64,000 nt of DNA, from contig JAJEIQ010000049.1 of NCBI GenBank assembly GCA_022827905.1, positions 27,454 through 91,453 of the forward strand, written 5' to 3'. The notes beneath the pieces are model-generated. The model did no database searches, was not told the DNA's origin, and worked only from the letters and a program-made list of their open reading frames with translations. Below are positions 36,787 through 46,263 of the stretch, piece by piece (positions within the stretch are counted from its first letter, which is position 1; each line of letters begins with the position of its first letter). The position numbers and the translations under genes were made by a program. Source of the DNA: Pseudomonadales bacterium (GTDB lineage: Bacteria; Pseudomonadota; Gammaproteobacteria; Pseudomonadales; Azotimanducaceae).

Positions 36787-38241
36787 ATGAACGAATCCAA
36801 AGTACTTCAGGAACTTCAACGGGCGCTGCCAACCGGCCGCCTCATTACTGAGCCGGCCGCCATGCGGCCCTATGAGACCGATGGCTTGACGGCCATTCGG
36901 GAGATGCCTTGGGCGGTGGCGTTGCCGGGGACGGAAGACGAGGTGCGCGAGGTGCTGGCGGTGTGCTTGGAACACGAGGTGCCGGTGGTGCCGCGCGGGG
37001 CCGGCACCGGGCTGTCGGGCGGCGCCCGGCCGGTTCAGGGCGGTTTGGTGCTCGGGCTTTCCAAGCTCAACCAGATACTTGAGGTCGATGTGGACAACTG
37101 CACCGCCCGGGTGCAGCCGGGGGTGCGCAATCTGGCGATCAGCGAGGCGGTGGCCGAGCATGGGCTGTACTACGCGCCGGACCCGTCCTCGCAGCTCGCC
37201 TGCAGCATCGGCGGCAACGTGGCCGAAAACTCCGGCGGGGTCCACTGCCTGAAGTATGGGCTAACAGTACACAACGTGATTGGCCTCAAGGTGCGCACCA
37301 TCGAGGGCGATGTGCTCGAGTTGGGCGGCAAGGGCTTGGACTACCCGGGCTATGACCTTCTGGCCCTTTTGTGCGGCAGCGAAGGGATGCTGGGGGTAGT
37401 CACCGAGGTCACGGTACGGCTGCTGCCGGAGGCGCCCCAGAAGGTGGTGCTGCTGGCGGCCTTCAGCACCTTGGAGTCGGCGGCGGGCGCGGTGTCCCGA
37501 ATCATCGGTGAGGGGGTCACGCCCGCTGGCTTGGAGTTGATGGACCAGCTTACCTTGCGGGCCGCGGAGGACTTTGCTGGCGCTGGCTATCCCAAGGATG
37601 CCGCCGCCATCCTGCTCTGCGAACTCGATGGTGACGCCACGGAGGCGCGGGCCTTGCAGCGCTACGCCGTGCGCCTGTTTGAGGAGGAGGGCGCCTACGA
37701 TGTCCAGCAGGCGGAAAGCGCGGAGCAGCGCGAGCGCCTGTGGGCGGGGCGCAAGGCGGCGTTTCCGGCGGTGGGGCGCATCGCGCCGGACTACTACTGC
37801 ATGGACGGCACCATCCCCCGCGCCTCCTTGGTCGAAGTGCTGCGCGGCATCAGCGAACTGTCGGAGCGCTACGGCCTCGTCGTCGGCAACGTCTTCCATG
37901 CCGGCGACGGCAACCTGCATCCGCTGATTCTCTATGACGCCAATCAGGAGGGGCAGATTGAGTTGGCCGAAGGCTTGGGCCGCGAAATCCTTGAGCTGTG
38001 CGTTGGCGTTGGCGGCACCGTGACCGGCGAGCACGGCGTGGGGGTGGAGAAGCTGACGCCAATGTGCGCACAGTTCAACGCCGCCGAGCTTGCCCAATTC
38101 GAGCGGGTCAAGGAAGCCTTCGATCCCGCCCGGCTGATGAATCCGGGCAAGGCCATCCCCACCTTGACCCGTTGTGCGGAGTACGGCGGCATGCACGTCC
38201 ACGGCGGCGAACTGCCGTTTCCCAATCTAGATAGGTTCTAA
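36787..38241 (+). CDS. glcD: Glycolate oxidase, FAD-linked subunit GlcD
   Basis: This 484-residue FAD-binding PCMH-type oxidase is the catalytic subunit of the glycolate dehydrogenase complex, which oxidises glycolate to glyoxylate at the membrane. Visible features are VVPRGAGTGLSGGA (flavin pyrophosphate loop), QPGVRNLAISEAV, IGGNVAENSGGVHCLKYG and the C-terminal cap NVFHAGDGNLHP with GTVTGEHGVG. It begins a three-gene operon with glcE and glcF. Confidence 0.94.
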   Translation: MNESKVLQELQRALPTGRLITEPAAMRPYETDGLTAIREMPWAVALPGTEDEVREVLAVCLEHEVPVVPRGAGTGLSGGARPVQGGLVLGLSKLNQILEVDVDNCTARVQPGVRNLAISEAVAEHGLYYAPDPSSQLACSIGGNVAENSGGVHCLKYGLTVHNVIGLKVRTIEGDVLELGGKGLDYPGYDLLALLCGSEGMLGVVTEVTVRLLPEAPQKVVLLAAFSTLESAAGAVSRIIGEGVTPAGLELMDQLTLRAAEDFAGAGYPKDAAAILLCELDGDATEARALQRYAVRLFEEEGAYDVQQAESAEQRERLWAGRKAAFPAVGRIAPDYYCMDGTIPRASLVEVLRGISELSERYGLVVGNVFHAGDGNLHPLILYDANQEGQIELAEGLGREILELCVGVGGTVTGEHGVGVEKLTPMCAQFNAAELAQFERVKEAFDPARLMNPGKAIPTLTRCAEYGGMHVHGGELPFPNLDRF

Positions 38242-38244
38242 CCG

Positions 38245-39279
38245 GTGGCCGGGGACCGCGCCGCTCAACTCGTTGACGCGGTGCGCAGTGCGGCCGCCGA
38301 TGAGCAGCCGCTCAGGCTGTTGGGCGCGGGCAGCAAGGTACCAGCGGCGGAGGCTGGCCATGCGCTGCAGGTGGACGAGAACCGGGGCGTTGTGGACTAT
38401 CAGCCGGAGGAGTTGGTGCTGACCGCCCGAGGGGGCACCCCGCTGGCGGAAATCCAGGCACTGCTTCACCAAAGCCGCCAGCAGTTGCCCTTCGAGCCGC
38501 CGATGATCGGTGGACGCGGCACCTTGGGTGGCGCTGTGGCGACCGGTTGGTCGGGTCCCGGCCGGCCTTGGCGGGGAGCCGTGCGCGATGCGGTGCTGGG
38601 CGTGGAGATGATCAACGGCTTGGGCGAGCGTTTGACCTTCGGTGGCCAAGTGATGAAGAACGTGGCGGGCTACGACCTCTCCCGTCTGCAGGTCGGCGCT
38701 TGGGGAAGCTTGGGCATTCTGCTGTCGATCAGCGTGCGGGTCACTCCCGAGGCCCATGCGGAGCGCACCTGCCAGTTGGAGTGTGCTGCCGCCGAAGCGC
38801 TTTCCCGCATGCGCGCCTGGGCGCGCGCGCATTCGCCGATCACCGCCACCTGCTTCGAAGGCGGTGTGCTCAGCGCGCGGCTGTCCGGGATGGCAGAGAG
38901 CGTGGCGGCGGCGGCCGAGCGCATAGGCGGGGAGCAAGTGCCGGACTCCACCCTCTGGCGCGACCTTCGCGACCGCGCACTGCCCGTGTTTGCGAGTCAA
39001 GATGGTGACGGCCAGCGGCTGTGGCAGATCCACTGCGCCCCGGCGGCGGAATTGCCACCGGACGCCTGCTTGGTGGAGTGGAGCGGCGCGCGGCGCTGGT
39101 GGCGAACCGATGCGCGAGTGGAAGACGTGCGCGCCTACGCGGAACAAGCTGGCGGGGTGGCGCTGCCGGCCGGTGCCGCCCCGAGGTTCGATTCGCCGCA
39201 CATGGCGCGCCTTAAGCGGGCCTTCGATCCCCAAGGCCTGTTCAATCCCCATCTGAACGATGCGCACCCACCTCAGTAA
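38245..39279 (+). CDS. glcE: Glycolate oxidase FAD-binding subunit GlcE
   Basis: This 344-residue second flavin-binding subunit starts at GTG 38245, three bases after the glcD stop. It has the shorter FAD domain (LLGAGSKVPA, VVDYQPEELVLTARGG, GGRGTLGGAVATG, MKNVAGYDLSRL). The C-terminus FDPQGLFNPHL matches GlcE. The 3' end overlaps the glcF start by 20 bp, as is common in this operon. Confidence 0.93.
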   Translation: MAGDRAAQLVDAVRSAAADEQPLRLLGAGSKVPAAEAGHALQVDENRGVVDYQPEELVLTARGGTPLAEIQALLHQSRQQLPFEPPMIGGRGTLGGAVATGWSGPGRPWRGAVRDAVLGVEMINGLGERLTFGGQVMKNVAGYDLSRLQVGAWGSLGILLSISVRVTPEAHAERTCQLECAAAEALSRMRAWARAHSPITATCFEGGVLSARLSGMAESVAAAAERIGGEQVPDSTLWRDLRDRALPVFASQDGDGQRLWQIHCAPAAELPPDACLVEWSGARRWWRTDARVEDVRAYAEQAGGVALPAGAAPRFDSPHMARLKRAFDPQGLFNPHLNDAHPPQ

Positions 39280-40522
39280 GGCCCGCCTGGCCACCGCCGA
39301 GGGTGGGCGGGCCAACGCGATGCTGCGCAGTTGCGTTCACTGCGGCATGTGCAATGCGGTCTGCCCCACCTATCAGGCTTTGGGTGACGAACTCGATGGC
39401 CCGAGAGGCCGCATCTACCTGATCAAGGGGCTGCTAGAGGACTTCGGCGGCGGCGATTCCGGGGAGTCGGTCAAGGAGTCTGTCAAGGTTGTTCAAACCC
39501 ATCTGGATCGATGCCTGACCTGCCGTGCTTGCGAGACCGTCTGTCCGTCGGCGGTCCCTTACGGGGAACTGCTTGAGATTGGACGGGCGGAAGTGGAACG
39601 CCGCGCCCAACGCGGGTCTTGGGATAGGCTTCTGCGCTGGGGGCTCGGCTGGCTGGTGCCCAACGTGCGCTGGTTCCCCCGCCTGGCGCGGCTCGGCCAG
39701 TGGTTTCGCTGGGCCTTGCCGCGACGTCTGGCGGCGGCGCTGCCGAAGCGTCCTGAACCGACTGCGGAGCCAGCCGTCGCAGAACAGCCATCCACCGCCC
39801 CGCAGGCGCTGCTGCTTCGGGGCTGCGTGCAGCGCGAGGCGACACCCGCCACCCATGCGGCGGCGATTCGATACCTCAATGCGCGCGGGGTGGAGGCCAT
39901 GGAGGTGGCCGGGGAGGGCTGCTGCGGCGGCCTCAATCTGCATCTGGGCCAGTCCGAGCGGGCGCTGGCCGCGATGCGCCGCAACCTGGATGCCTTGCGG
40001 CCCCATTTGGCGCAGGCGCAGTGGGTGGTTTCAACCGCCAGCGGCTGCGGGGTTACGGTCAAGGACTACGGGCGCCTGCTGGCCGACGATGCGGCGTACG
40101 CGGAACTGGCCACTCAGGTAGCGGCCAAGACACGGGATCTTTCAGAAGTGGCCTTGGAGTTGCTGGAGAATCGAGACGGCGCTCCCTCGGCGGCGCCGCT
40201 TGGCCGAGGCCGCAAAGTGGCTTGGCATCCGTCCTGCACGCTGCAGCATGGTCAGCGGCTCACGGGCATCGTCGAACGGCTGTTGGCCGAAGCGGGCCAC
40301 GAATTGGTTCCGGTCAAGGATGCGCACCTATGCTGCGGCTCGGCAGGCACCTACTCGGTGCTGCAGCCGGAACTCGCGCAACGGCTGCGGCAAGACAAAC
40401 TGGCTAACTTGACCGCAGGCCGGCCAGACGTCATCGCCACCGCCAACGTCGGCTGCCAGATGCACTTGGCCTCCGCCGCCTGCCCGGTGGTGCATTGGGT
40501 CGAACTGCTGACGCCTGATTAG
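39260..40522 (+). CDS. glcF: Glycolate oxidase iron-sulfur subunit GlcF
   Basis: This 420-residue subunit has two 4Fe-4S motifs at the N-terminus, CVHCGMCNAVCP and CLTCRACETVCP. Two CCG-type domains follow (GEGCCGGLN and AHLCCGSAGTYS). It transfers electrons from the GlcDE flavins to the quinone pool. It ends the operon and overlaps the convergent fusion gene by 4 bp. Confidence 0.94.
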   Translation: MRTHLSKARLATAEGGRANAMLRSCVHCGMCNAVCPTYQALGDELDGPRGRIYLIKGLLEDFGGGDSGESVKESVKVVQTHLDRCLTCRACETVCPSAVPYGELLEIGRAEVERRAQRGSWDRLLRWGLGWLVPNVRWFPRLARLGQWFRWALPRRLAAALPKRPEPTAEPAVAEQPSTAPQALLLRGCVQREATPATHAAAIRYLNARGVEAMEVAGEGCCGGLNLHLGQSERALAAMRRNLDALRPHLAQAQWVVSTASGCGVTVKDYGRLLADDAAYAELATQVAAKTRDLSEVALELLENRDGAPSAAPLGRGRKVAWHPSCTLQHGQRLTGIVERLLAEAGHELVPVKDAHLCCGSAGTYSVLQPELAQRLRQDKLANLTAGRPDVIATANVGCQMHLASAACPVVHWVELLTPD

Positions 40523-41805
40523 CCCCCGGATCGAGACTCCGTGGGGAACAGCGGTTCCCCGAACTGATCGGCGAAGGCCACCGTCTCCACGGGACGGCGG
40601 GCGATGGGGCCGTGGCCGCCTATTGGCCAGCCGATGGGCACATGGGCATAGGTGGCCCACGGATCGGGGATGCCCAACAGTTCGCGCACTTGCTCTTCGA
40701 CGCCGCACAGCAGGGTGGTGAGGACGCAGCCGAGGCCTTCCGCCCGGCAGGCGAGCAGCAGGTTCTGTACCGCCGGGTAGAGGGAGCCGCCGCCCACCAC
40801 CGAAGGCCGGCCGAGGCCGGCATCCGTGATTGCCAAGCCGCCGGGATCGAAGCAGAAGACGGCGACCACTGGAGTTTCGTGCAGATGCTCGGCCAGGTAG
40901 TCGCCGGCGGTGATGGCGCCTTGGATGGATCGGCGTTCCGGCTCAGGCAGCGCTTCCAATCGCTCCTGATAGGGCTCGGTGTAGGCGGACCACAAGGGAC
41001 GGTAAAGCTCGCCGAGCCGCTGCTTGAGGGCGGGGTCGCGTACCGCGACCACCTGCCACGGCTGCCGGTTGCCGCCGGACGGCGCCCAGGTTGCCGCTTG
41101 CAGGACGCGGCGCAGCAGGGCGTCCGGTATGGGGTCGGGCCTGAGGCGGCGCACTGCCCGCAGAGTGCTGGCCGCTTGGTAGAGATCGAACCCTGCGTGC
41201 TCCGCGATGGGGGGCGGCCCTTCGATCTCAACGCCGGTTGGGGGAGGCGGATGAAAGCTCTCCAAGGTGCCGGAGACGAGCTGGTAGAAGCCGACCGCCA
41301 TGACCACTTCGACGAGACCGCGTTCGCCTAGGACAGCCTTTGCCCGCTCCAGAGTGGTGGCCTCCAAAGCCCGTTTGTATACCAGTTCGGCAGCGACGTC
41401 GTGGGCGGCATTGATGGCTGGGTCTTCGGTGGGCAGCGGGCGCCGTTGCGCGATGGCATCGATTACTTCTTCCGGCACGCCCTCGTTGCGCACCACCTGC
41501 CGGTGCGCCCACCATTCGAAGTCGGCGCTCCAAGCCCGCGCCACCACCAAGATCGCAACTTCCCTGGCCGCTGTGGGTGCCACGGTTTCCGTGCGCAAGG
41601 CCATGCCGACCCGCTCGAACAGGGCGCCCAAGACGGGTGAGCGCAGCCAAGCGTCGAAGGGGCCGACCAAGGAGCCGTCGTCCCGAGTCAGCAAACGTCC
41701 CATCGGGCCCTGTGCCCTGGGGCTGGTGCGCACGGCGTCGTACAGCGCCCGTTGAGCGGCGTCCAGCGCATCGGGTGCCAGCGGATTTAGGCGGGAATCA
41801 GTCAC
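40519..41805 (-). CDS. Carboxymuconolactone decarboxylase-like domain fused to nitroreductase domain
   Basis: This 428-residue two-domain protein has a CMD/AhpD-like helical fold at residues 1-180 (PVLGALFERVGMAL, REVAILVVARAWSADFEW, VEVVMAVGFYQLVSGTLE). It lacks the CxxC of true AhpD. Residues 215-420 are an FMN nitroreductase (RRVLQAATWAPSGGNRQPW, PAVQNLLLACRAEGLGCVLTT split by a short linker, LLGIPDPWATYAHVPIG). The combination may couple a hydroxyacid or quinone-type activity to flavin reduction; its substrate is unknown. The gene is convergent with glcF. Confidence 0.83.
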   Translation of the reverse strand: MTDSRLNPLAPDALDAAQRALYDAVRTSPRAQGPMGRLLTRDDGSLVGPFDAWLRSPVLGALFERVGMALRTETVAPTAAREVAILVVARAWSADFEWWAHRQVVRNEGVPEEVIDAIAQRRPLPTEDPAINAAHDVAAELVYKRALEATTLERAKAVLGERGLVEVVMAVGFYQLVSGTLESFHPPPPTGVEIEGPPPIAEHAGFDLYQAASTLRAVRRLRPDPIPDALLRRVLQAATWAPSGGNRQPWQVVAVRDPALKQRLGELYRPLWSAYTEPYQERLEALPEPERRSIQGAITAGDYLAEHLHETPVVAVFCFDPGGLAITDAGLGRPSVVGGGSLYPAVQNLLLACRAEGLGCVLTTLLCGVEEQVRELLGIPDPWATYAHVPIGWPIGGHGPIARRPVETVAFADQFGEPLFPTESRSGG

Positions 41806-41910
41806 GGGTCTTGAGGATGCCAGTTGCCGTAAGGCCCAGCAAGCTACCCCGGCGAAAAAGTCCAGTCAACCAGTGGGCTTCACTAGCCATCGTTGCGGCG
41901 GGGGTTGCGC

Positions 41911-41954
41911 GGAGTTTCGCGCAGCGAAACTCCAAACGCGGCCGTCAGGCCGCG
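41911..41954 (+). repeat. Double-hairpin interspersed element (copy A)
   Basis: Hairpin 1 (41911-41933) has a 10-bp stem GGAGTTTCGC with loop GCA. Hairpin 2 (41937-41954) has a 7-bp stem CGCGGCC with loop GTCA. A third small palindrome, GCGCA-GT-TGCGC, follows. The same two-hairpin plan recurs at 57.4 and 61.3 kb. Here it lies upstream of the MFS remnant. Confidence 0.75.
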
Positions 41955-42033
41955 CAGTTGCGCATTGCCGCGCAAACCTGCTGAAATGGCGATGCGTCGG
42001 CTGAATCTGCGCCAGACCCGGGGAGGGAAGTGA

Positions 42034-42345
42034 GTGGACCTTGAAGAGAACCGGGTTGAGTCTCGGCATTACGCTTTTTTGGGATTCCTGACGTTGCTGA
42101 ACGTCATGAACTTCGTCGACCGGCAGTTGCTCGGCAGCTTCGCCAACTTCATCGTTCCGGACCTCGGCCTCACCAACACGGAATTCGGCTTGCTGACGGG
42201 CCTGTTCTTCATCGTTTTCTATTCGGCGATGGGGTTGTTCATGGGGGCCCTGGCCGACATGGTCAACCGCACCCGGCTGATCGCCGCTGGGCTGGCGCTG
42301 TGGAGCGCCCTCACCGCGCTGTCGGGCGCCGCTACCAAGCGGACC
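42034..42345 (+). pseudogene. 5' fragment of an MFS transporter (spinster-type)
   Basis: GTG 42034 follows GGGAGGGA and starts a frame with MFS features. The first helix carries NVMNFVDRQLLGS, then LTNTEFGLLTGLFFIVFYS and a GALADMVNRTRLIAAGL loop. After about 104 codons (ALSGAATKR) the similarity to MFS proteins stops and the frame runs on into the end of the convergent SulP gene. Full transporters of this type have about 400-450 residues and 12 helices; this has three. The rest was lost by deletion or rearrangement. Confidence 0.72.
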
Positions 42346-42370
42346 GCCAGCATCTGCTTGAGATGGCGGC

Positions 42371-43984
42371 TTAACCCTCCAACAGGCTCTGCGCCCGCTC
42401 CTTGGCCTCATCCAGCGTAACCACGAAGCGGTCTTCCGGCAGACCGTGAAAGATGTCGAGCGCCAACAAGTGATCGGCGACAGTTCCCGAGAGGCCCATG
42501 ACGATGACCTCGGTGTTCTCGTCGACCGCGATGTCGAGCATCTGGTCCACCACCATGGCTGCGCTATCGTCCAAATAGACGGTCTCGGAGAAGTCAAAGA
42601 CCACTACCTCATGGTCCCGAATGTCGGTGCCGATGGTTTGGACGAGTTTGTTGGACGAGGCGACGGAGAATTGGCCGCGCAGCGCCACCAAGCCGACACG
42701 GGCGGCGAAGGGATCGGCCTGTTCGTCCTGCGGTGAGGTGGTGAGGAAACTGCGGTCCAAAAACGGCAGGGAGACCACGTTGTCGAGCTGCAGGCGCTCC
42801 AAGTGCCGCGAGCCGACCAGGCCGGCGGCGATGAGGCCGATGGTCACGGCGATCACCAGATCGACGAATACGGTGAGGCCAAGGGTCATCAAGGCGAGCA
42901 GCAGGTACACCGGACGCACTCGGTGAATGCGGGTCAGGAATCGCCAATCGATGATGTCCCAGCCCACCTTGATCATGATGCCCGCCAGCACGGCGTGGGG
43001 AACCTGCTCAACGTACTGCCCGAGACCGAGAACCAGTGCCAATAGGATGCTCGCGCAGAGAATGCCGGAGACGCGCGAACGGCCGCCGCCGCGGATGTTG
43101 ACGACGGTGCCGACCGGCGCGCCGGCGCCCGGCATGCCGCCCACCAAGCCGGAAACAACGTTGCCAATGCCTTGACCCACCAGTTCCCGATCCGCGTTGT
43201 GCTGGCCGCGGGTCAGCGAGTCGGCGATGAGGGAGGTCAACAGGCTGTCGATTGAGCCGACCAAGGCGAGTATCAACGCCGGCTGCAGCGCTTTTGTAAG
43301 AAAGGCCAGGGAAAGCACTGGCCATTGCAGGCTGGGCAGGCCGGTGGGCACCTCGCCGATGATCGGCGCGCCGCCTGGCCAGAGCAGGGCGACCACAATT
43401 CCCGCGATCATCGCAGCCAACGTGGGGGGCAGGGCCTTGCGCAACGGTTTCGGCCAAAAAATGCCAGTCAGCAGAGAGACTGTGCCGATCAACAATGCGT
43501 CGAAGTTGATGCGGCCCATCAATTCGGGCAGCGCCATTAGGGAGCTCAGGACGCTTGAGGCCACCGGGTGGCCGAGGAAGGGCAAGATCTGCACGACTAT
43601 GATGATGACGCCAATGCCGGACATGAAGCCGGATATGACCGAGTAGGGCGTGTAGGTGATAAAGCGTCCGATGCGCAGCGCCCCAAACAGAATCTGCATC
43701 ACTCCAGACATGACGACGATGGTGAGCGCTTCAGCGAGGGTTTCGGCGTGGCTGGAAACAATGACCGCCATGGCGATGGCCATCGGCCCGGTGGGCCCGG
43801 AAATCTGCGATCGGGTGCCGCCAAACACCGCGGCGAAGAAACCCACCGATATGGCGCCGTACAAGCCTGCCATGGGTCCAAGACCCGAGGCGACGCCGAA
43901 CGCCAGCGCCAGTGGCAGCGCCACCACCGAAGCGGTGATGCCGCCAAAGAGATCGCCGCGCAGATTTCGCAGGCTGTAGTTCAT
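42371..43984 (-). CDS. SulP-family anion transporter with STAS domain
   Basis: This 537-residue membrane protein has about 11-12 helices in its first 400 residues, including LPLALAFGVASGLGP, FGGTRSQISGPTGPMAIAMA and VGSIDSLLTSLIAD. A cytoplasmic C-terminal STAS domain follows (VVFDFSETVYLDDSAAMVVD). SulP proteins move sulfate, bicarbonate or C4-dicarboxylates, usually with sodium or protons. The SGPTGP and GSIDSLL patterns fit the BicA/DauA-like branch. It lies downstream of a STAS-VOC gene and an Amt gene on the same strand. Confidence 0.9.
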   Translation of the reverse strand: MNYSLRNLRGDLFGGITASVVALPLALAFGVASGLGPMAGLYGAISVGFFAAVFGGTRSQISGPTGPMAIAMAVIVSSHAETLAEALTIVVMSGVMQILFGALRIGRFITYTPYSVISGFMSGIGVIIIVVQILPFLGHPVASSVLSSLMALPELMGRINFDALLIGTVSLLTGIFWPKPLRKALPPTLAAMIAGIVVALLWPGGAPIIGEVPTGLPSLQWPVLSLAFLTKALQPALILALVGSIDSLLTSLIADSLTRGQHNADRELVGQGIGNVVSGLVGGMPGAGAPVGTVVNIRGGGRSRVSGILCASILLALVLGLGQYVEQVPHAVLAGIMIKVGWDIIDWRFLTRIHRVRPVYLLLALMTLGLTVFVDLVIAVTIGLIAAGLVGSRHLERLQLDNVVSLPFLDRSFLTTSPQDEQADPFAARVGLVALRGQFSVASSNKLVQTIGTDIRDHEVVVFDFSETVYLDDSAAMVVDQMLDIAVDENTEVIVMGLSGTVADHLLALDIFHGLPEDRFVVTLDEAKERAQSLLEG

Positions 43985-44045
43985 TTCCAGTCTGGTGAGG
44001 GGGGCTCAAGGCGGCTGTGCCGCCCGGCTCCGCGGGCCGCCGTCG

Positions 44046-44795
44046 TCACACGGCGCCCCGGACGTGGGACGAACTGATGCGTATCCAGTAGCCGGAAGGT
44101 CCCGTGATGTGGAACAGGTCGTGGATGTTGCCGCGTTCGATGTCCGTCGCGTGGACGCCGTCGTCGGTGAATCGCCGCCACACTTGGTCCACATCATCGA
44201 CCATGAGGTCAAAAGGCGCCCTTGCGCCGTCCTCTATGGGCTGTTCCGCCCGGTTTAGAATCAGGTGCGTGCCACCCCGCAATTCCAAGATGGCCATGTC
44301 GGCCTTCCTCAGGATGCTGCGCAGGCCGTGCCGAACAAAAAAGTCGTGAGCGGCACCGGCGTCCTCCACCGGCATTCGAATGTGGCCGACGGCAAACACG
44401 GGACGCTCGTGGTCGGCCAAAGCCCCGGTTGTACCGCTGTCCTCAGCCGCCGTGCTGGGACCGCGCATGTGGGCCAGTGCCTCGGTTCGTGAATCGAACA
44501 CCGAGATCACCTTGCTGAAGCCGCTGATGGTGAAGACGTCGGCGATGACCGGCGTCATCGCGCACAGGGCAAACCGCGCTCCGCGTTGCCGCAGGGCCTT
44601 GGCAACGATCAGGATGGCTCGCAAGCCAGCGCTGCTCATGTAGCTGATGCCCTCAAAATCGGCGACCACGGCGCCTTGGCGGTCGTCGATGGCCGCGCTT
44701 ATCGATTGCTGAAAGTCGTGGGCATTGGCGCTGTCAATGCGACCTTGTGGCTTGAGAATCAGGACGTTTTGCTGTCGTTCCGTGTGGATGTCCAT
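44046..44795 (-). CDS. STAS domain fused to glyoxalase/VOC domain
   Basis: This protein has 249 residues from ATG 44795; the open frame begins earlier at 44945, but this start gives the STAS N-terminus. Residues 1-105 form an SpoIIAA-like STAS domain with the phosphorylation-site region FEGISYMSSAGLRAIL. Residues 130-249 form a VOC domain (VGHIRMPVEDAGAAHDFFV, GGTHLILNR, FHITGPSGYWIRI). The fusion could link anti-sigma-type signalling to sensing of a small ligand. It sits between the Amt and SulP genes; the 61-bp gap after it contains GC-rich hairpins. Confidence 0.82.
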   Translation of the reverse strand: MDIHTERQQNVLILKPQGRIDSANAHDFQQSISAAIDDRQGAVVADFEGISYMSSAGLRAILIVAKALRQRGARFALCAMTPVIADVFTISGFSKVISVFDSRTEALAHMRGPSTAAEDSGTTGALADHERPVFAVGHIRMPVEDAGAAHDFFVRHGLRSILRKADMAILELRGGTHLILNRAEQPIEDGARAPFDLMVDDVDQVWRRFTDDGVHATDIERGNIHDLFHITGPSGYWIRISSSHVRGAV

Positions 44796-44826
44796 TGGGT
44801 TCCTTTGTGGGGTCGCCGGGAGCGGC

Positions 44827-46263
44827 CTATCGGTCCGGGGAATCTCCAACGCCGCCGCCGCTGAGGGCGTCGACATCGTCCTGGTCCGGCATGAGTACGA
44901 ATTCAGGATAGGCTTCGATGCCCAATTCGGCGGCGTCCTGGCCAAGGTCTTCGACCTCGGCGGAAACCCGGGCGCCGATCATCCTGTCCAGAGCCGCCCA
45001 GAGCGCGATGCTAACACCGAAAGTGAAGGCGCCGATGGCCAGGATGCCGGTCAGTTGCGCTCCGAAGTCGCCACCGGAGGCGATGCAGACCGCCAACGTG
45101 CCCCATATGCCGGCGAACAGGTGGGCGGGGACCGCGCCCACCACATCATCCAACTTGAGGAATTCCAGCAATCTGAGGCCGCCCGAGCAGACGATGCCGC
45201 CGATGCCGCCGATGATGACTGCCCAGTAGTGATCGGTCATGTCCGGGCCAGCCGTTATGGACACCAGACCGGCGATGGCCCCATTGAGGACCACGAGGAT
45301 GTCGACCCGGCCAAAGAGCGGCCTGGATACCGCCAGTGCGGCGACCACCCCTGCCGCTGCGGCGAGATTGGTGTTGACGATGACGTTGCTCATGGCCACC
45401 GCATCCAAGGCCCCGGCCAAGGCCAGTTGGGAGCCGCCGTTGAAGCCGAACCAGCCCAGCCAAAGAATGAGGACGCCAAGCGTGACCGAGGGCACGTTGG
45501 AGGGCGGCGTGGCCTTGACGCTGCCATCGGGTCGGAACTTGCCGCGCCGGGCGCCGACGATCACAATGCCTGCAAGAGCGGCCCAGCCGCCGGTGGAGTG
45601 GACGATGGTGGAGCCGGCGAAGTCCTTGAAGCCCATTTGATCGAGCCATCCGCCACCCCAGGTCCAAGCCCCGACGACGGGATAGATGAAGCCGGTCAGC
45701 AGGGCGGTGAAAGCGAGAAAGGACCACAGCTTGACCCGTTCTGCCAGCGCGCCGGACACCACCGAGGCGGCAGTGGCGACGAAGACCATCTGAAAGAACC
45801 AGTCGGCGCGGGTGGCGTAGCCGCTTTCAATGACTGCGGCGGTGGCCCCCTCATCGCCGTTGAGAAGCGCCACTTCGTTGGGCGCTGACCCCAGCAGCAA
45901 GCTCGCCGACCCGATCCAGGTGCCGACATCGACGTACATCAGGTTGTAGCCGATGAAGTAGTACATGAGGCCGGCGATGGAGTACAGGCCGATGTTCTTC
46001 ATGCAGATCACGGAGGCGTTCTTGGTGCGCACCGAACCGGCCTCGAGCATGGTGAATCCGGCGCACATCCACATCACGAGCGCGCCCCAAACAAGGAACG
46101 AGAAGGTGTTGGCGACGAATTGCGCCTCCTCGCCCAAGCTGGCCTTGGCGTTGGCGGCGAGCAGCGCTGCGGCGAGGGCAGCAAGCCCTGCGGCGCCCAG
46201 CGTCATGCGTCCAGGACGCAGGCTGAGCGGATTCGTTGACGGGCCTTCCCTTCCAATGGCCAT
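44827..46263 (-). CDS. amt: Ammonium transporter (Amt family)
   Basis: This 478-residue protein has 11 predicted helices. Both pore histidines are present, one in GSTIVHSTGGWAAL and one in GAVPAHLFAGIWG. The ammonium-binding entrance and FMLEAGSVRTKN-like loop are conserved (TMLEAGSVRTKN). A hydrophilic C-terminal tail of about 60 residues is rich in acidic residues. No glnK/PII gene is next to it, which is unusual for amt; instead the STAS-VOC and SulP genes follow. Confidence 0.92.
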   Translation of the reverse strand: MAIGREGPSTNPLSLRPGRMTLGAAGLAALAAALLAANAKASLGEEAQFVANTFSFLVWGALVMWMCAGFTMLEAGSVRTKNASVICMKNIGLYSIAGLMYYFIGYNLMYVDVGTWIGSASLLLGSAPNEVALLNGDEGATAAVIESGYATRADWFFQMVFVATAASVVSGALAERVKLWSFLAFTALLTGFIYPVVGAWTWGGGWLDQMGFKDFAGSTIVHSTGGWAALAGIVIVGARRGKFRPDGSVKATPPSNVPSVTLGVLILWLGWFGFNGGSQLALAGALDAVAMSNVIVNTNLAAAAGVVAALAVSRPLFGRVDILVVLNGAIAGLVSITAGPDMTDHYWAVIIGGIGGIVCSGGLRLLEFLKLDDVVGAVPAHLFAGIWGTLAVCIASGGDFGAQLTGILAIGAFTFGVSIALWAALDRMIGARVSAEVEDLGQDAAELGIEAYPEFVLMPDQDDVDALSGGGVGDSPDR

